Positions 8,234 through 14,802 of a stretch of 64,000 nt of DNA are shown here, in pieces. Position 1 is the first letter of the stretch, and the number at the start of each line of letters is the position of its first letter. Origin of the DNA: CAYMUL01 sp964393605 (GTDB lineage Bacteria > Bacteroidota > Ignavibacteria > Ignavibacteriales > Ignavibacteriaceae); assembly GCA_964393605.1 (NCBI GenBank), contig CAYMUL010000001.1, forward strand, positions 213,272-277,271, written 5' to 3'. A program made the translations under genes and the position numbers. Below the pieces are notes generated by a model. That model had not been told where the DNA came from. It saw only the letters and a list, made by a program, of their open reading frames with translations, and searched no databases.

Positions 8234-8839
8234 ATGGGAATTAAAGAAAGAAAAGAACGGGACAGAAAGGAAATGAAGCAGGCGATTCTCAATGCCGCAC
8301 TCAAACTTTTTGTACAAAAAGGATATGACAACGTCTCCCTAAGAAAAATTGGTGCTGAAATTGAATACAGCGCCGCTACAATTTATCTTTATTTTGACGA
8401 CAAAGACGAAATTTTTTTTGAACTGCACAACATGGGTTTTTCCGAATTCTACACACGTCAACAGAAACTACAAACTATTTCAGATCCTAAAGAACGGTTA
8501 ATTGAACATGCCTACGAATATATAAAATTCGCGCGCGAAAATCCTGAATACTACGACATTATGTTCATCGCCAACAGTCCGGCAAAAAAAATAAAACAGT
8601 TTGCAAACTGGGAACTCGGCACACGAACATATGAACTACTGAAGCTGAATATTGCGCAGTGCAAAGAGATTGGAATGTTTAAAGGTTACCCTGTTGATGT
8701 TGTCGCTTTTTCCCTTTGGTCTTTTGTGCATGGAGTTTCTTCTCTTTTAGTTAGGAAGCGACTAACTTTAATCCAGGATGAAGTGATTAAAACTCTAATT
8801 GACGGCTCGCTTAATTACTTAGCGCAAACTTATAAATAA
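8234..8839 (+). CDS. TetR/AcrR family transcriptional regulator
   Basis: The 201-residue protein has an N-terminal TetR helix-turn-helix at about residues 12-58: ILNAALKLFVQKGYDNVSLR, then IGAEIEYSAATIYLYFDDKD. The C-terminal half (about 80-198) is helical with a hydrophobic ligand-binding core and resembles the WHG-type TetR C-terminal domain. It probably represses its own promoter through the palindrome at 8177-8197. The downstream region holds only a decayed oxidoreductase fragment, so the original target gene may have been lost. Confidence 0.9.
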   Translation: MGIKERKERDRKEMKQAILNAALKLFVQKGYDNVSLRKIGAEIEYSAATIYLYFDDKDEIFFELHNMGFSEFYTRQQKLQTISDPKERLIEHAYEYIKFARENPEYYDIMFIANSPAKKIKQFANWELGTRTYELLKLNIAQCKEIGMFKGYPVDVVAFSLWSFVHGVSSLLVRKRLTLIQDEVIKTLIDGSLNYLAQTYK

Positions 8840-8882
8840 AAAATTTTCAAATCATTCAAAATTAATTTTAAAAAGCATAACA

Positions 8883-8999
8883 ATGCAAACAATACTCGGT
8901 GGTGCTGGTACGGAATTAGCAAAAGCTCTTGGCATTTTTATTAATCAAATTTGAATTGTACTTAGAAACTTGAAAAAAGTTAACCGAGCGATCAATTGA
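8883..8999 (+). pseudogene. Remnant of an NAD(P)-dependent oxidoreductase/epimerase
   Basis: An ATG at 8883 opens a 23-codon frame reading MQTILGGAGTELAKALGI, the beginning of an atypical SDR/NAD-epimerase in which the Rossmann Gly motif is shortened. The stop at 8952-8954 is followed in the same frame by IVLRNLKKVNRAIN, which fits the second strand of the same family, and then by further stops. No RBS or longer frame rescues it. It is read as a degraded gene that once followed the TetR regulator. Confidence 0.45.
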
Positions 9000-9598
9000 T
9001 ACAAGCATATCGGAACATAAAATCATTAATGGAAAAAGCGCGTGGCTTTATACAGCTATCAAATTAAAACGGAATTATTTCCAATCAAATTAAATGTAGA
9101 CTACTCTTTCCCTCCGGAATGAATTTGACCGACGACTTCAAAACACAGCCGATGATTCCATTCATCGGGCAAGTGGGATATAATATAAAATTCTAAACTT
9201 ATTTTGTTTGTCTCCCTCACAGCAGAGCAGCTTGCAGGCAGGGAAGATGCAACTCGAACCTCGCACAACTTCTCATATGTATAAACAATCAATCACTGAC
9301 TTGGCACAATATTGGCAGGCAGAAAATATATTTGGTTAGGATAAAACTTTATCCTTATTTTTCTCACAACAAATAATGGAAATTGAAACTGGGGTAGCCG
9401 CCCCGAAGAAAGAATATGAAACATTTACAAAATTTAATTTCGTGTTTTGAAGATTGTATGCACAACCGTCATGCATACTACATGGATTTTTGGCGGGAGA
9501 ATTAGTAGTTATATGCTTAATTAAAAATGTAACATACCACCAAGTTTAATATCTTTATGAATAAAAATATTTGAAAGTTTTAAGGAAATTGGAATAAT
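9000..9598. other. Intergenic stretch with a REP-like hairpin
   Basis: This stretch holds no convincing gene. At 9149-9168 there is a perfect 7-bp stem (CCGATGA, loop TTCCAT, TCATCGG), next to a segment reading GGAATGAATTTGACCGACGA on the plus strand. This type of sequence I associate with dispersed palindromic repeats of this bacterial group. A 63-codon minus-strand frame (9101-9292) runs through these repeats and is probably not a gene. From about 9300 to 9598 the sequence is AT-rich and leads into hsdM. Confidence 0.4.
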
Positions 9599-10048
9599 AT
9601 GGCTAACAACAACAAAGAAGAAACAATCGAAAAACAGCTCTGGAAAGCGGCGGATAAACTTAGAAAAAATATTGATGCCGCTGAATATAAGCATATTGTT
9701 TTAGGACTATTTTTTCTAAAATATATTTCGGATGCTTTTGAAGATCATCACGCGAAACTTGAAAAAGGCGAAGGTGAATTTTCCGGTGCTGATCCCGAAG
9801 ATCGTGATGAATACAAAGCTGAAAACATTTTCTTTGTTCCGCCTTCCGCACGCTGGTCATATTTACAGAAAAGAGCAAAGCTGCCTGAAATTGGAAAAGA
9901 TGTTGTTGCCGCTATGGATGCTATCGAAAGAGATAACGCCTCTCTTAAAGATGTGCTTCCAAAAGTATTCGCAAGAGGAAATCTTGATCCGGCAAGTCTT
10001 GGCGGCTTGATTGATTTAATCAGTAACGTTTCAATGACACAAGGAAAC

Positions 10049-10089
10049 GCTTCGACAACTCTTCGACAAGCTCAGAGTGCCAGCTCAGC
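10049..10089 (+). repeat. 41-nt coding repeat, copy 1, inside hsdM
   Basis: This segment is identical to 10946-10986 at 39 of 41 positions and encodes about ASTTLRQAQS in frame. It contains CTTCGACAAGCTCAG, a core common in dispersed palindromic repeats of Bacteroidota and relatives. It lies between the HsdM N-terminal domain and the methylase domain. Confidence 0.75.
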
Positions 10090-10945
10090 GCTAAGCGGTA
10101 AAGGTGATTTTCTCGGTAAAACATTCGAGTATTTTCTTGGTGAGTTTGCCTTAGCCGAAGGTAAGAAAGGCGGACAGTTCTATACTCCCCGTTCTGTTGT
10201 TGAGTTACTTGTTGAAATGTTAGAGCCGTACAAAGGACGTGTGCTTGATCCTTGCTGCGGTTCCGGCGGAATGTTTGTTCACTCTGAAAAGTTTGTAGAA
10301 AATCATCAAGGAAATTTGAACGACATTTCCATTTATGGACAAGAAAGCAACCAAACAACTTGGCGATTGGCAAAAATGAATCTTGCAATTCGTGGAATTG
10401 ACAGCTCGCAAGTTAAGTGGAACAATGAAGGATCATTTCTTAACAACGCTCATAAAGATTTGAAAGCCGATTTTGTAATTGCAAATCCGCCGTTTAACGA
10501 CAGCGACTGGAGCGGTGATCTTTTACGCAAAGACGGATGATGGCAATACGGCGTTCCGCCCGCAAGCAACGCTAATTATGCGTGGATACAACATTTTATT
10601 TATCACTTAGCGCCGAGCGGACAAGCGGGTTTTGTGCTAGCCAAAGGTTCGCTTACTTCCAAAACTTCCGGTGAAGGTGATATTAGAAAAGCCCTTGTTG
10701 AAGCAAGACTTATTGACTGCATTGTGAACCTACCGGCAAAACTATTTTTGAATACTCAGATTCCGGCGAGTTTATGGTTTTTAAGCCGGGCTTCGATAAA
10801 CTCAGCCACCGGCTTATTTCCAAGAAAAGGGAAGGAGATTCTTTTTATTGATGCACGCAATATGGGTTTTTTAATTAACAGAAGAACCCGCGAACTTTCC
10901 GAAGAAGATATAAAAACTATTGCCGGCACTTACCACAATTGGCGT

Positions 10946-10986
10946 GCTTCGACAACTCTTCGGCAAGCTCAGAGTACCAGCTCAGC
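10946..10986 (+). repeat. 41-nt coding repeat, copy 2, inside hsdM
   Basis: This is the second copy of the repeat at 10049-10089, differing at two positions, again in frame and again encoding ASTTLRQAQS. It sits in the C-terminal part of HsdM. Both copies are in the same reading phase, so the protein tolerates the same inserted peptide twice. Confidence 0.75.
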
Positions 10987-11254
10987 AGCCAATAATTACA
11001 AAGATGTTAGAGGTTTCTGCAATTCCGCTTCTGTTGAAAGAGTAAAGGAGCTTGATTATGCACTGACTCCCGGACGCTATGTTGGCTTGCCCGATGATGA
11101 AGATGACTTTGATTTTAATGAACGCTTTACAACACTTAAAGCCGAGTTTGAAGAACAGCTAAAGGAAGAAGAAAGATTGAATAAACTAATTAACGAGAAT
11201 TTAGAAAGGATTGAAATATCATCTTGATATCGCAAAACGCGATACCATAAAATT

Positions 11255-12244
11255 ATGGCGAAGACATATTCAAATATCACAATTTACAAATCTTCTGAAA
11301 TTCAGAAAAAGATTTATACTATCCGTAACGAACAAGTTATGCTTGACAGCGATTTAGCATTCTTTTATGATGTCGAAACAAAACAACTTAATAGGGCTGT
11401 TAAAAGAAACGTCGTCAGATTTCCTAAAGATTTTATGTTTCAGCTAAATGAAGATGAACTGGAATTTTTGAGGTGCCAATTTGGCACCTCAAAAGATGAA
11501 TCTTTGAGGTCACAAATTGTGACCTCAAAAAACAAAAGAGGCGGAAGACGATATTTGCCTTATGTTTTCACCGAACAAGGCGTTGCTATGCTCTCCGCTG
11601 TTCTTAAAAGCGAAACAGCAGTTAAAATGAGCGTCCAAATTATGAGTGCTTTTGTAGCTATGCGGAGATTTTTAGTTGAAAATGCCGGTGTTTTCCAGCG
11701 GATTGATAAATTGGAATTAAAACAAATTGAAACCGATATAAAAGTGAACCAAATATTTGACGCGATGCAAAGTAAAGAAATTGAACCCAAACAAGGAATA
11801 TTTTATGACGGACAAATTTTTGACGCACATAAATTTGTTTCATCTATTGTTCGTAAAGCTGAAAAGTCCATTCTATTGATTGATAACTACATTGATGAAA
11901 CCGTACTTGATCTTTTTGCGAAAAAGAAAAAAGAAGTTGCTGTAATAATACTAACTGCGAATATTGGTAAAGCTTTAAAACTGGATGAGAAAAAATTCAA
12001 TTCGCAGTATCCAAAAATTTTTATAAAAGAATTTAACAAAGCACACGATAGATTTATGATTATTGACGACAAAGACGTTTACCACTTCGGCGCATCCTTA
12101 AAAGATTTGGGTAAAAAATGGTTCGCTTTTTCTAAGTTGGATAAAACGGCATTGGATTTATTAAATAGAATTAGTTCGGTTGCTGAGACTCTCTCGGTCT
12201 CTGAGGTTCTCGAAGAGACCGTTATTCGAAAAGAAAAACAATGA
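11255..12244 (+). CDS. ORF6N-domain protein with C-terminal PLD-like region
   Basis: The 329-residue protein has an N-terminal ORF6N domain (about residues 10-125) with LDSDLAFFYDVETKQLNRAV, FPKDFMFQL and RRYLPYVFTEQGVAMLSAVL. ORF6N is a DNA-binding domain known from phages and from genomic islands near type I restriction genes. The C-terminal part (about 185-310) resembles a phospholipase D-like fold, with KSILLIDNYID and AHDRFMIIDDKDVYHFGASL, giving an H-x-R/K-like motif. Two perfect palindromes lie inside the coding region around residues 71-92. It follows hsdM by 27 nt and overlaps the GIY-YIG gene by 4 nt, so they form one operon. Confidence 0.85.
   Translation: MAKTYSNITIYKSSEIQKKIYTIRNEQVMLDSDLAFFYDVETKQLNRAVKRNVVRFPKDFMFQLNEDELEFLRCQFGTSKDESLRSQIVTSKNKRGGRRYLPYVFTEQGVAMLSAVLKSETAVKMSVQIMSAFVAMRRFLVENAGVFQRIDKLELKQIETDIKVNQIFDAMQSKEIEPKQGIFYDGQIFDAHKFVSSIVRKAEKSILLIDNYIDETVLDLFAKKKKEVAVIILTANIGKALKLDEKKFNSQYPKIFIKEFNKAHDRFMIIDDKDVYHFGASLKDLGKKWFAFSKLDKTALDLLNRISSVAETLSVSEVLEETVIRKEKQ
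11466..11494. repeat. Perfect 29-nt palindrome inside the ORF6N gene
   Basis: Two 14-nt arms, TTTTGAGGTGCCAA and TTGGCACCTCAAAA, flank a single T at 11480. The palindrome lies within the ORF6N coding region and encodes part of FLRCQFGTSK. Confidence 0.9.
11503..11529. repeat. Perfect 27-nt palindrome inside the ORF6N gene
   Basis: Two 13-nt arms, TTTGAGGTCACAA and TTGTGACCTCAAA, flank a single A at 11516. It starts 8 nt after the first palindrome and shares its outer TTTGAGGT/ACCTCAAA ends but has a different centre. It encodes part of SLRSQIVTSK. Confidence 0.9.
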
Positions 12245-12819
12245 GTAAAGGTTTTATGTACATATTAGAATGCTCTGACGGAAGCTATTATACCGGTAGT
12301 ACAAAAGATTTAGAACGAAGACTCTGGGAACACCAAAATATGCTCGGTGCAAATTATACAAAGAAAAGATTGCCGGTTAAACTTGTTTATCATGAGGAAT
12401 ACTCAAGAATTGATGAAGCATTCTACCGCGAAAAACAAGTGCAAGGTTGGAGCCGTAAAAAGAAAGAAGCGTTGATAGAAGGAAAGCCTGAATTGTTACC
12501 AAAGCTTGCAAAAAAAATCTTTAGCAAGAAAGGCGCTTCGATACGCTTCGCTACTCAGCACCCAGAAAATGTAACGAGGTTGTTGAGTAGCCCCGATTCA
12601 TCGAAACGCGCCAAAAGAAACGCAAACAATGGTGCTTCGATACGCTTCGCTACTCAGCGCCCAGAAAATGTAACAAGGTTGTTGAGTCGCCCCGATTCAT
12701 CGGGGCGTATCGAAACAACCGACGAGAACGAGCGCTTCGATACGATTGCTTCGCAATCACTCAGCGCCCAATCAGAAGCAAGGTTGCTGAGTAATTCCGA
12801 TCCCGACAAGTCGGAGTGA
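12241..12819 (+). CDS. GIY-YIG nuclease-domain protein with repeat-derived C-terminal tail
   Basis: The protein has 192 residues. Residues 1-95 are a complete small GIY-YIG domain: FMYILECSDGSYYTG (Tyr and Gly motifs), STKDLERRLWEHQN (Arg), and a later Glu in EAFYREKQVQGWSRKKKEAL. Such stand-alone UvrC-like domains are common in genomic islands and may cut or repair DNA; function is unproven. The remaining 97 residues come from DNA repeats (two copies of a 69-nt element and a related third piece) and have low complexity. The natural C-terminus was probably near residue 95. The start overlaps the ORF6N stop by 4 nt. Confidence 0.85.
   Translation: MSKGFMYILECSDGSYYTGSTKDLERRLWEHQNMLGANYTKKRLPVKLVYHEEYSRIDEAFYREKQVQGWSRKKKEALIEGKPELLPKLAKKIFSKKGASIRFATQHPENVTRLLSSPDSSKRAKRNANNGASIRFATQRPENVTRLLSRPDSSGRIETTDENERFDTIASQSLSAQSEARLLSNSDPDKSE
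12535..12603 (+). repeat. 69-nt dispersed repeat, copy 1, in the GIY-YIG gene
   Basis: This element begins GCTTCGATACGCTTCGCTAC and ends at GATTCATCG. It matches 12634-12702 at 66 of 69 positions. It forms the tail of the GIY-YIG reading frame without stopping it. Confidence 0.8.
12634..12706 (+). repeat. 69-nt dispersed repeat, copy 2, with hairpin
   Basis: The second copy extends 4 nt into a perfect hairpin, GCCCCGA (12689-12695), loop TTCA, TCGGGGC (12700-12706). CGTATCGAA just after it is the inverse of the TTCGATACG at the element's start, so the whole element is a larger imperfect palindrome, like a REP sequence. Confidence 0.75.
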
Positions 12820-12881
12820 GCTGTTTCAGTTTTCTTGTTCAAGGTAGTAGTGCTATGAAAGTTTTTTATAATCATAAATTT

Positions 12882-12968
12882 ATTTAACAAGTTCGGCATT
12901 GTTGTTCCAACCTTCGTTACGCTTCGGTTGATAAACTGGGCTGCGGGTTAATCGCAACGTCGTTAGCT
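12882..12968 (+). repeat. attC-like site A
   Basis: The site starts with ATTTAAC, which fits the integron R'' core RYYYAAC, and ends at GTTAGCT, which fits GTTRRRY at all but one position. Positions 12902-12958 match site B (13834-13890) at 52 of 57 positions. A 5-bp inner stem CAACC/GGTTG (12908-12912 and 12926-12930) is present, but outer pairing is weak. It lies between the GIY-YIG gene and the lipoprotein gene. Confidence 0.4.
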
Positions 12969-12992
12969 ATAAACAATCAAGGGAGAAATAAA

Positions 12993-13742
12993 ATGAAAAT
13001 CATCAAATTATTTTTATTAATAATTATCGGTGTTTTAATTAATTCTTGTGATGAAAACAATCCAGTTGACCCTTTTGGATATACTAGTGAAGTATATTCA
13101 ATTAATGGAAAATTAAATGAATGGAATTTAGGAAGTAATAAAAAAGTGATATTCCTTGGTGCCGGTGATATATGGAATAGCGATAAAGTGTATTCAACTT
13201 CTAAAATAGATTCTAATGGTAATTTCAGATTGAATAATTTGGATAGTCCAACTGAAGCAATGTTTATGAATCCCGTTTATCCTCGATTCTCTGATGAAGC
13301 TATATTTGTTCGTAATACATTAACCTGTAGTGATTCTTCAGCAAAAAAAGTTTGGGGGCATTTAGTTATTATACTTGAAGAAGATACATCATTAACAAAC
13401 AAAGGTCGTATTTACAGAAGAAACTTTAATGACTGGTTCTATTTTAGTGATGATTCTGTGAAAGCTGGAGATTTTATTGTCGAATTTATTTATGCTGATA
13501 AAGATGCAAGATTGAGTGGTATCATAGAATATGATTATACCCATACTTATACCAATCGCAAATTTCATTATACCTTTGAATATAACCTGAATCTAAAAAA
13601 AGGATGGAATAAAGAAGTCACACTAGTTAAATCTCAAGAAGTTTCAAGTGATTCGGGTTATACAAAAATTGTTACAACACGAAGTGTTACTAATTATGAA
13701 CCAATTGGTGGACGCTGGGAATATAGTTATTATGGTAATTAA
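12993..13742 (+). CDS. Putative lipoprotein in a cassette-like unit
   Basis: The 249-residue protein has a lipoprotein signal: positively charged start, hydrophobic stretch and a lipobox ending in INSC at residue 19, then DENNPVDPFG. The mature part begins with a domain resembling carboxypeptidase-regulatory or Ig-like folds (YSINGKLNEWNLGSNKKVIF, SKIDSNGNFRLNNL) and continues as beta-rich sequence without a known motif. AGGGAGA precedes the ATG. The gene is flanked by a perfect 12-bp inverted repeat, GTTAGCTATAAA (12962-12973) and TTTATAGCTAAC (13743-13754), and by two related attC-like sites, so it looks like a gene cassette. Confidence 0.8.
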   Translation: MKIIKLFLLIIIGVLINSCDENNPVDPFGYTSEVYSINGKLNEWNLGSNKKVIFLGAGDIWNSDKVYSTSKIDSNGNFRLNNLDSPTEAMFMNPVYPRFSDEAIFVRNTLTCSDSSAKKVWGHLVIILEEDTSLTNKGRIYRRNFNDWFYFSDDSVKAGDFIVEFIYADKDARLSGIIEYDYTHTYTNRKFHYTFEYNLNLKKGWNKEVTLVKSQEVSSDSGYTKIVTTRSVTNYEPIGGRWEYSYYGN

Positions 13743-13747
13743 TTTAT

Positions 13748-13903
13748 AGCTAACCAGCCAATCGACCCGACCGCCTTTTCGCATTCGGCATTTGTGTCCA
13801 TCCGAAGGAGTCCATTCGGGATAAGCAAAATTCTTGTTCCAAGCTTCGCTACGCTTCGGTTGATAAACTGGGCGGCGGGTTAAGCACAACACCGGTATAT
13901 TGC
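13748..13903 (+). repeat. attC-like site B
   Basis: This is the best of the three sites. After AGCTAAC (13748-13754) comes ACCCGACCGCC (13765-13775), which pairs perfectly with GGCGGCGGGT (13871-13880) if A13770 is left unpaired. An extrahelical base in this arm is a hallmark of folded attC sites. Positions 13834-13890 repeat site A. The right end, GGTATATTGC (13894-13903), is inverted in GCAATATAAC (14561-14570) with one mismatch, bracketing the toxin-antitoxin genes. Confidence 0.45.
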
Positions 13904-13922
13904 TTACAAAGTTGGTAGTGGG

Positions 13923-14231
13923 TTAGAGAAGTGTTTTATAGTTTCGAGTACCGTGCAAAATTCTGTGAATGAAAATTGTTCCTTCTTCTATAGTATAAAA
14001 GATGAGATAGTTTTGTACAAGCAAATATCTATAGCCAAGATTTCTTATTTCTTCTTCTCTTGGTATTCTACCGAGATTAGGATTGTTAGATAAAATTTCT
14101 AAGTTTTTTTCAATTTTGTTTGCAATTGTATCTGCTGCATTTGGATTATCTGCTGCAATGTATGAAATAATTTCACTAAAATCTTCTTCAGCAATACTAA
14201 GAAGTCGAATTTGATATTTATCTGCCGGCAT
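13923..14231 (-). CDS. ParE/RelE-family toxin
   Basis: The 102-residue protein is of ParE type: LLSIAEEDFSEIISYIAADN in the N-terminal helices, NPNLGRIPREEEIRNLGYRY in the middle and LVQNYLIFYTIEEG, then FIHRILHGTRNYKTLL, at the C-terminus. ParE toxins block gyrase while RelE relatives cleave mRNA; which applies cannot be told here. It overlaps the antitoxin gene by 14 nt, the usual order antitoxin then toxin. The module lies in opposite orientation to the neighbouring lipoprotein and hsdM genes and is bracketed by attC-like sites, as is often seen for toxin-antitoxin cassettes. Confidence 0.88.
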   Translation of the reverse strand: MPADKYQIRLLSIAEEDFSEIISYIAADNPNAADTIANKIEKNLEILSNNPNLGRIPREEEIRNLGYRYLLVQNYLIFYTIEEGTIFIHRILHGTRNYKTLL

Positions 14232-14490
14232 TAATTGTTTCTCTGATGTTAGCCATTACTTTTTTCAGAGTTTTTCCTTTATCGCCTTCAGATTTTTGTT
14301 TTTGTGCAACAGATAATTTGGTAAGTAAATCAAGTTTTAGTTGTAATCTTGAATAATGGGCCATAGACATTACCACTAAATCACCTTCTCCGTTTTTTGT
14401 AATAAATATTGGCTCATTAGAATTATTGGCAAGTTCAGATATTTCATTTGATTTATTTCTCAAATCAGAAATGGGTTTTATAATTGGCAT
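14218..14490 (-). CDS. Phd/YefM-family antitoxin
   Basis: This 90-residue protein starts MPIIKPISDLRNKSNEISEL and continues NEPIFITKNGEGDLVVMSM, the classic Phd/YefM DNA-binding fold. The C-terminal half (about 55-90) is charged and helical and would wrap the toxin. It should repress its own promoter together with the toxin. A Bacteroidota-type promoter lies at 14515-14546. AAGGAAAA precedes the ATG. Confidence 0.9.
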   Translation of the reverse strand: MPIIKPISDLRNKSNEISELANNSNEPIFITKNGEGDLVVMSMAHYSRLQLKLDLLTKLSVAQKQKSEGDKGKTLKKVMANIRETINAGR

Positions 14491-14514
14491 CTTGTTTTCC
14501 TTATTTATTTATGT

Positions 14515-14546
14515 CAAAATTATATCATTATTCTGATAGATACAAC
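14515..14546 (-). promoter_or_regulatory. Candidate Bacteroidota-type promoter for the toxin-antitoxin operon
   Basis: On the minus strand GTTG (14543-14546) is followed after 20 nt by TAATTTTG (14515-14522), which fits the TAnnTTTG minus-7 box with a TTG minus-33 box. TATAAT overlaps it. It lies 25 nt upstream of the antitoxin start. Confidence 0.5.
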
Positions 14547-14560
14547 GCAAATTTATAAAC

Positions 14561-14640
14561 GCAATATAACAAGCGATTCAAGTTGTTTGCTTCTTTCGCA
14601 TCCGGCTTTTGCTACCTGCGTTAATCTGTCGCAACAGTGT
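14561..14640 (+). repeat. attC-like site C
   Basis: The site begins GCAATATAAC followed by AAGCGATTCAAG, like the left end of many attC sites. It shares TTTCGCATCCGGCTTTTG with site B (16 of 18 positions) and GTTAATC..GCAAC with site A. Its own stem is poor, so it may be a decayed site. The rest of the 14491-14802 gap holds only the antitoxin promoter and AT-rich sequence. Confidence 0.35.
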
Positions 14641-14802
14641 CATCAGTGTGCTATTACCGTAATCTTCCTATTCCTAATCTTCTTCTTCAAAGGACTATAC
14701 TTCCCGCACAAGAAATATTTTTTTTCACTTCCGCGATGCAAATGGAAAAAAATATTCTATTGCATTCACGTTCACTATTAACTAATAACTCTTAATTATT
14801 AA

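Larger units (their letters stand above)
9599..11227 (+). pseudogene. hsdM: Type I restriction-modification DNA methyltransferase subunit, interrupted by an in-frame UGA
   Basis: The full frame is 542 codons plus stop, the normal HsdM size. The N-terminal HsdM helical domain is followed by the methylase domain with GQFYTPRSVVELLVEML, motif I LDPCCGSGGMF and motif IV VIANPPFN, and by a C-terminal coiled segment. A single TGA at 10538-10540 interrupts the frame between KDG and WQYGVPPASNANYAW; most HsdM proteins have Arg or Lys at this place, so CGA to TGA is the simplest change. Downstream the frame is intact to 11227. Two in-frame repeat insertions (10049-10089 and 10946-10986) add about 15 residues each. 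No hsdS or hsdR is present in the window. Confidence 0.85.

Noticed and set aside
9101..9292. 63-codon open frame on the minus strand
   Set aside because: It runs through a hairpin repeat and low-information sequence; no ribosome-binding site and no protein features.
10538..10540. UGA in hsdM as a recoded Trp or selenocysteine
   Set aside because: UGA ends many genes in the window, TGG is used for Trp, the expected residue is Arg or Lys, and no SECIS-like reason was seen.
11255..12244. ORF6N gene as evidence of a prophage
   Set aside because: No capsid, tail, portal, terminase or integrase gene is present; ORF6N is also common in restriction islands.
14587..14781. 64-codon frame after the toxin-antitoxin module
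   Set aside because: It overlaps attC-like site C and AT-rich filler; no start signal or domain.
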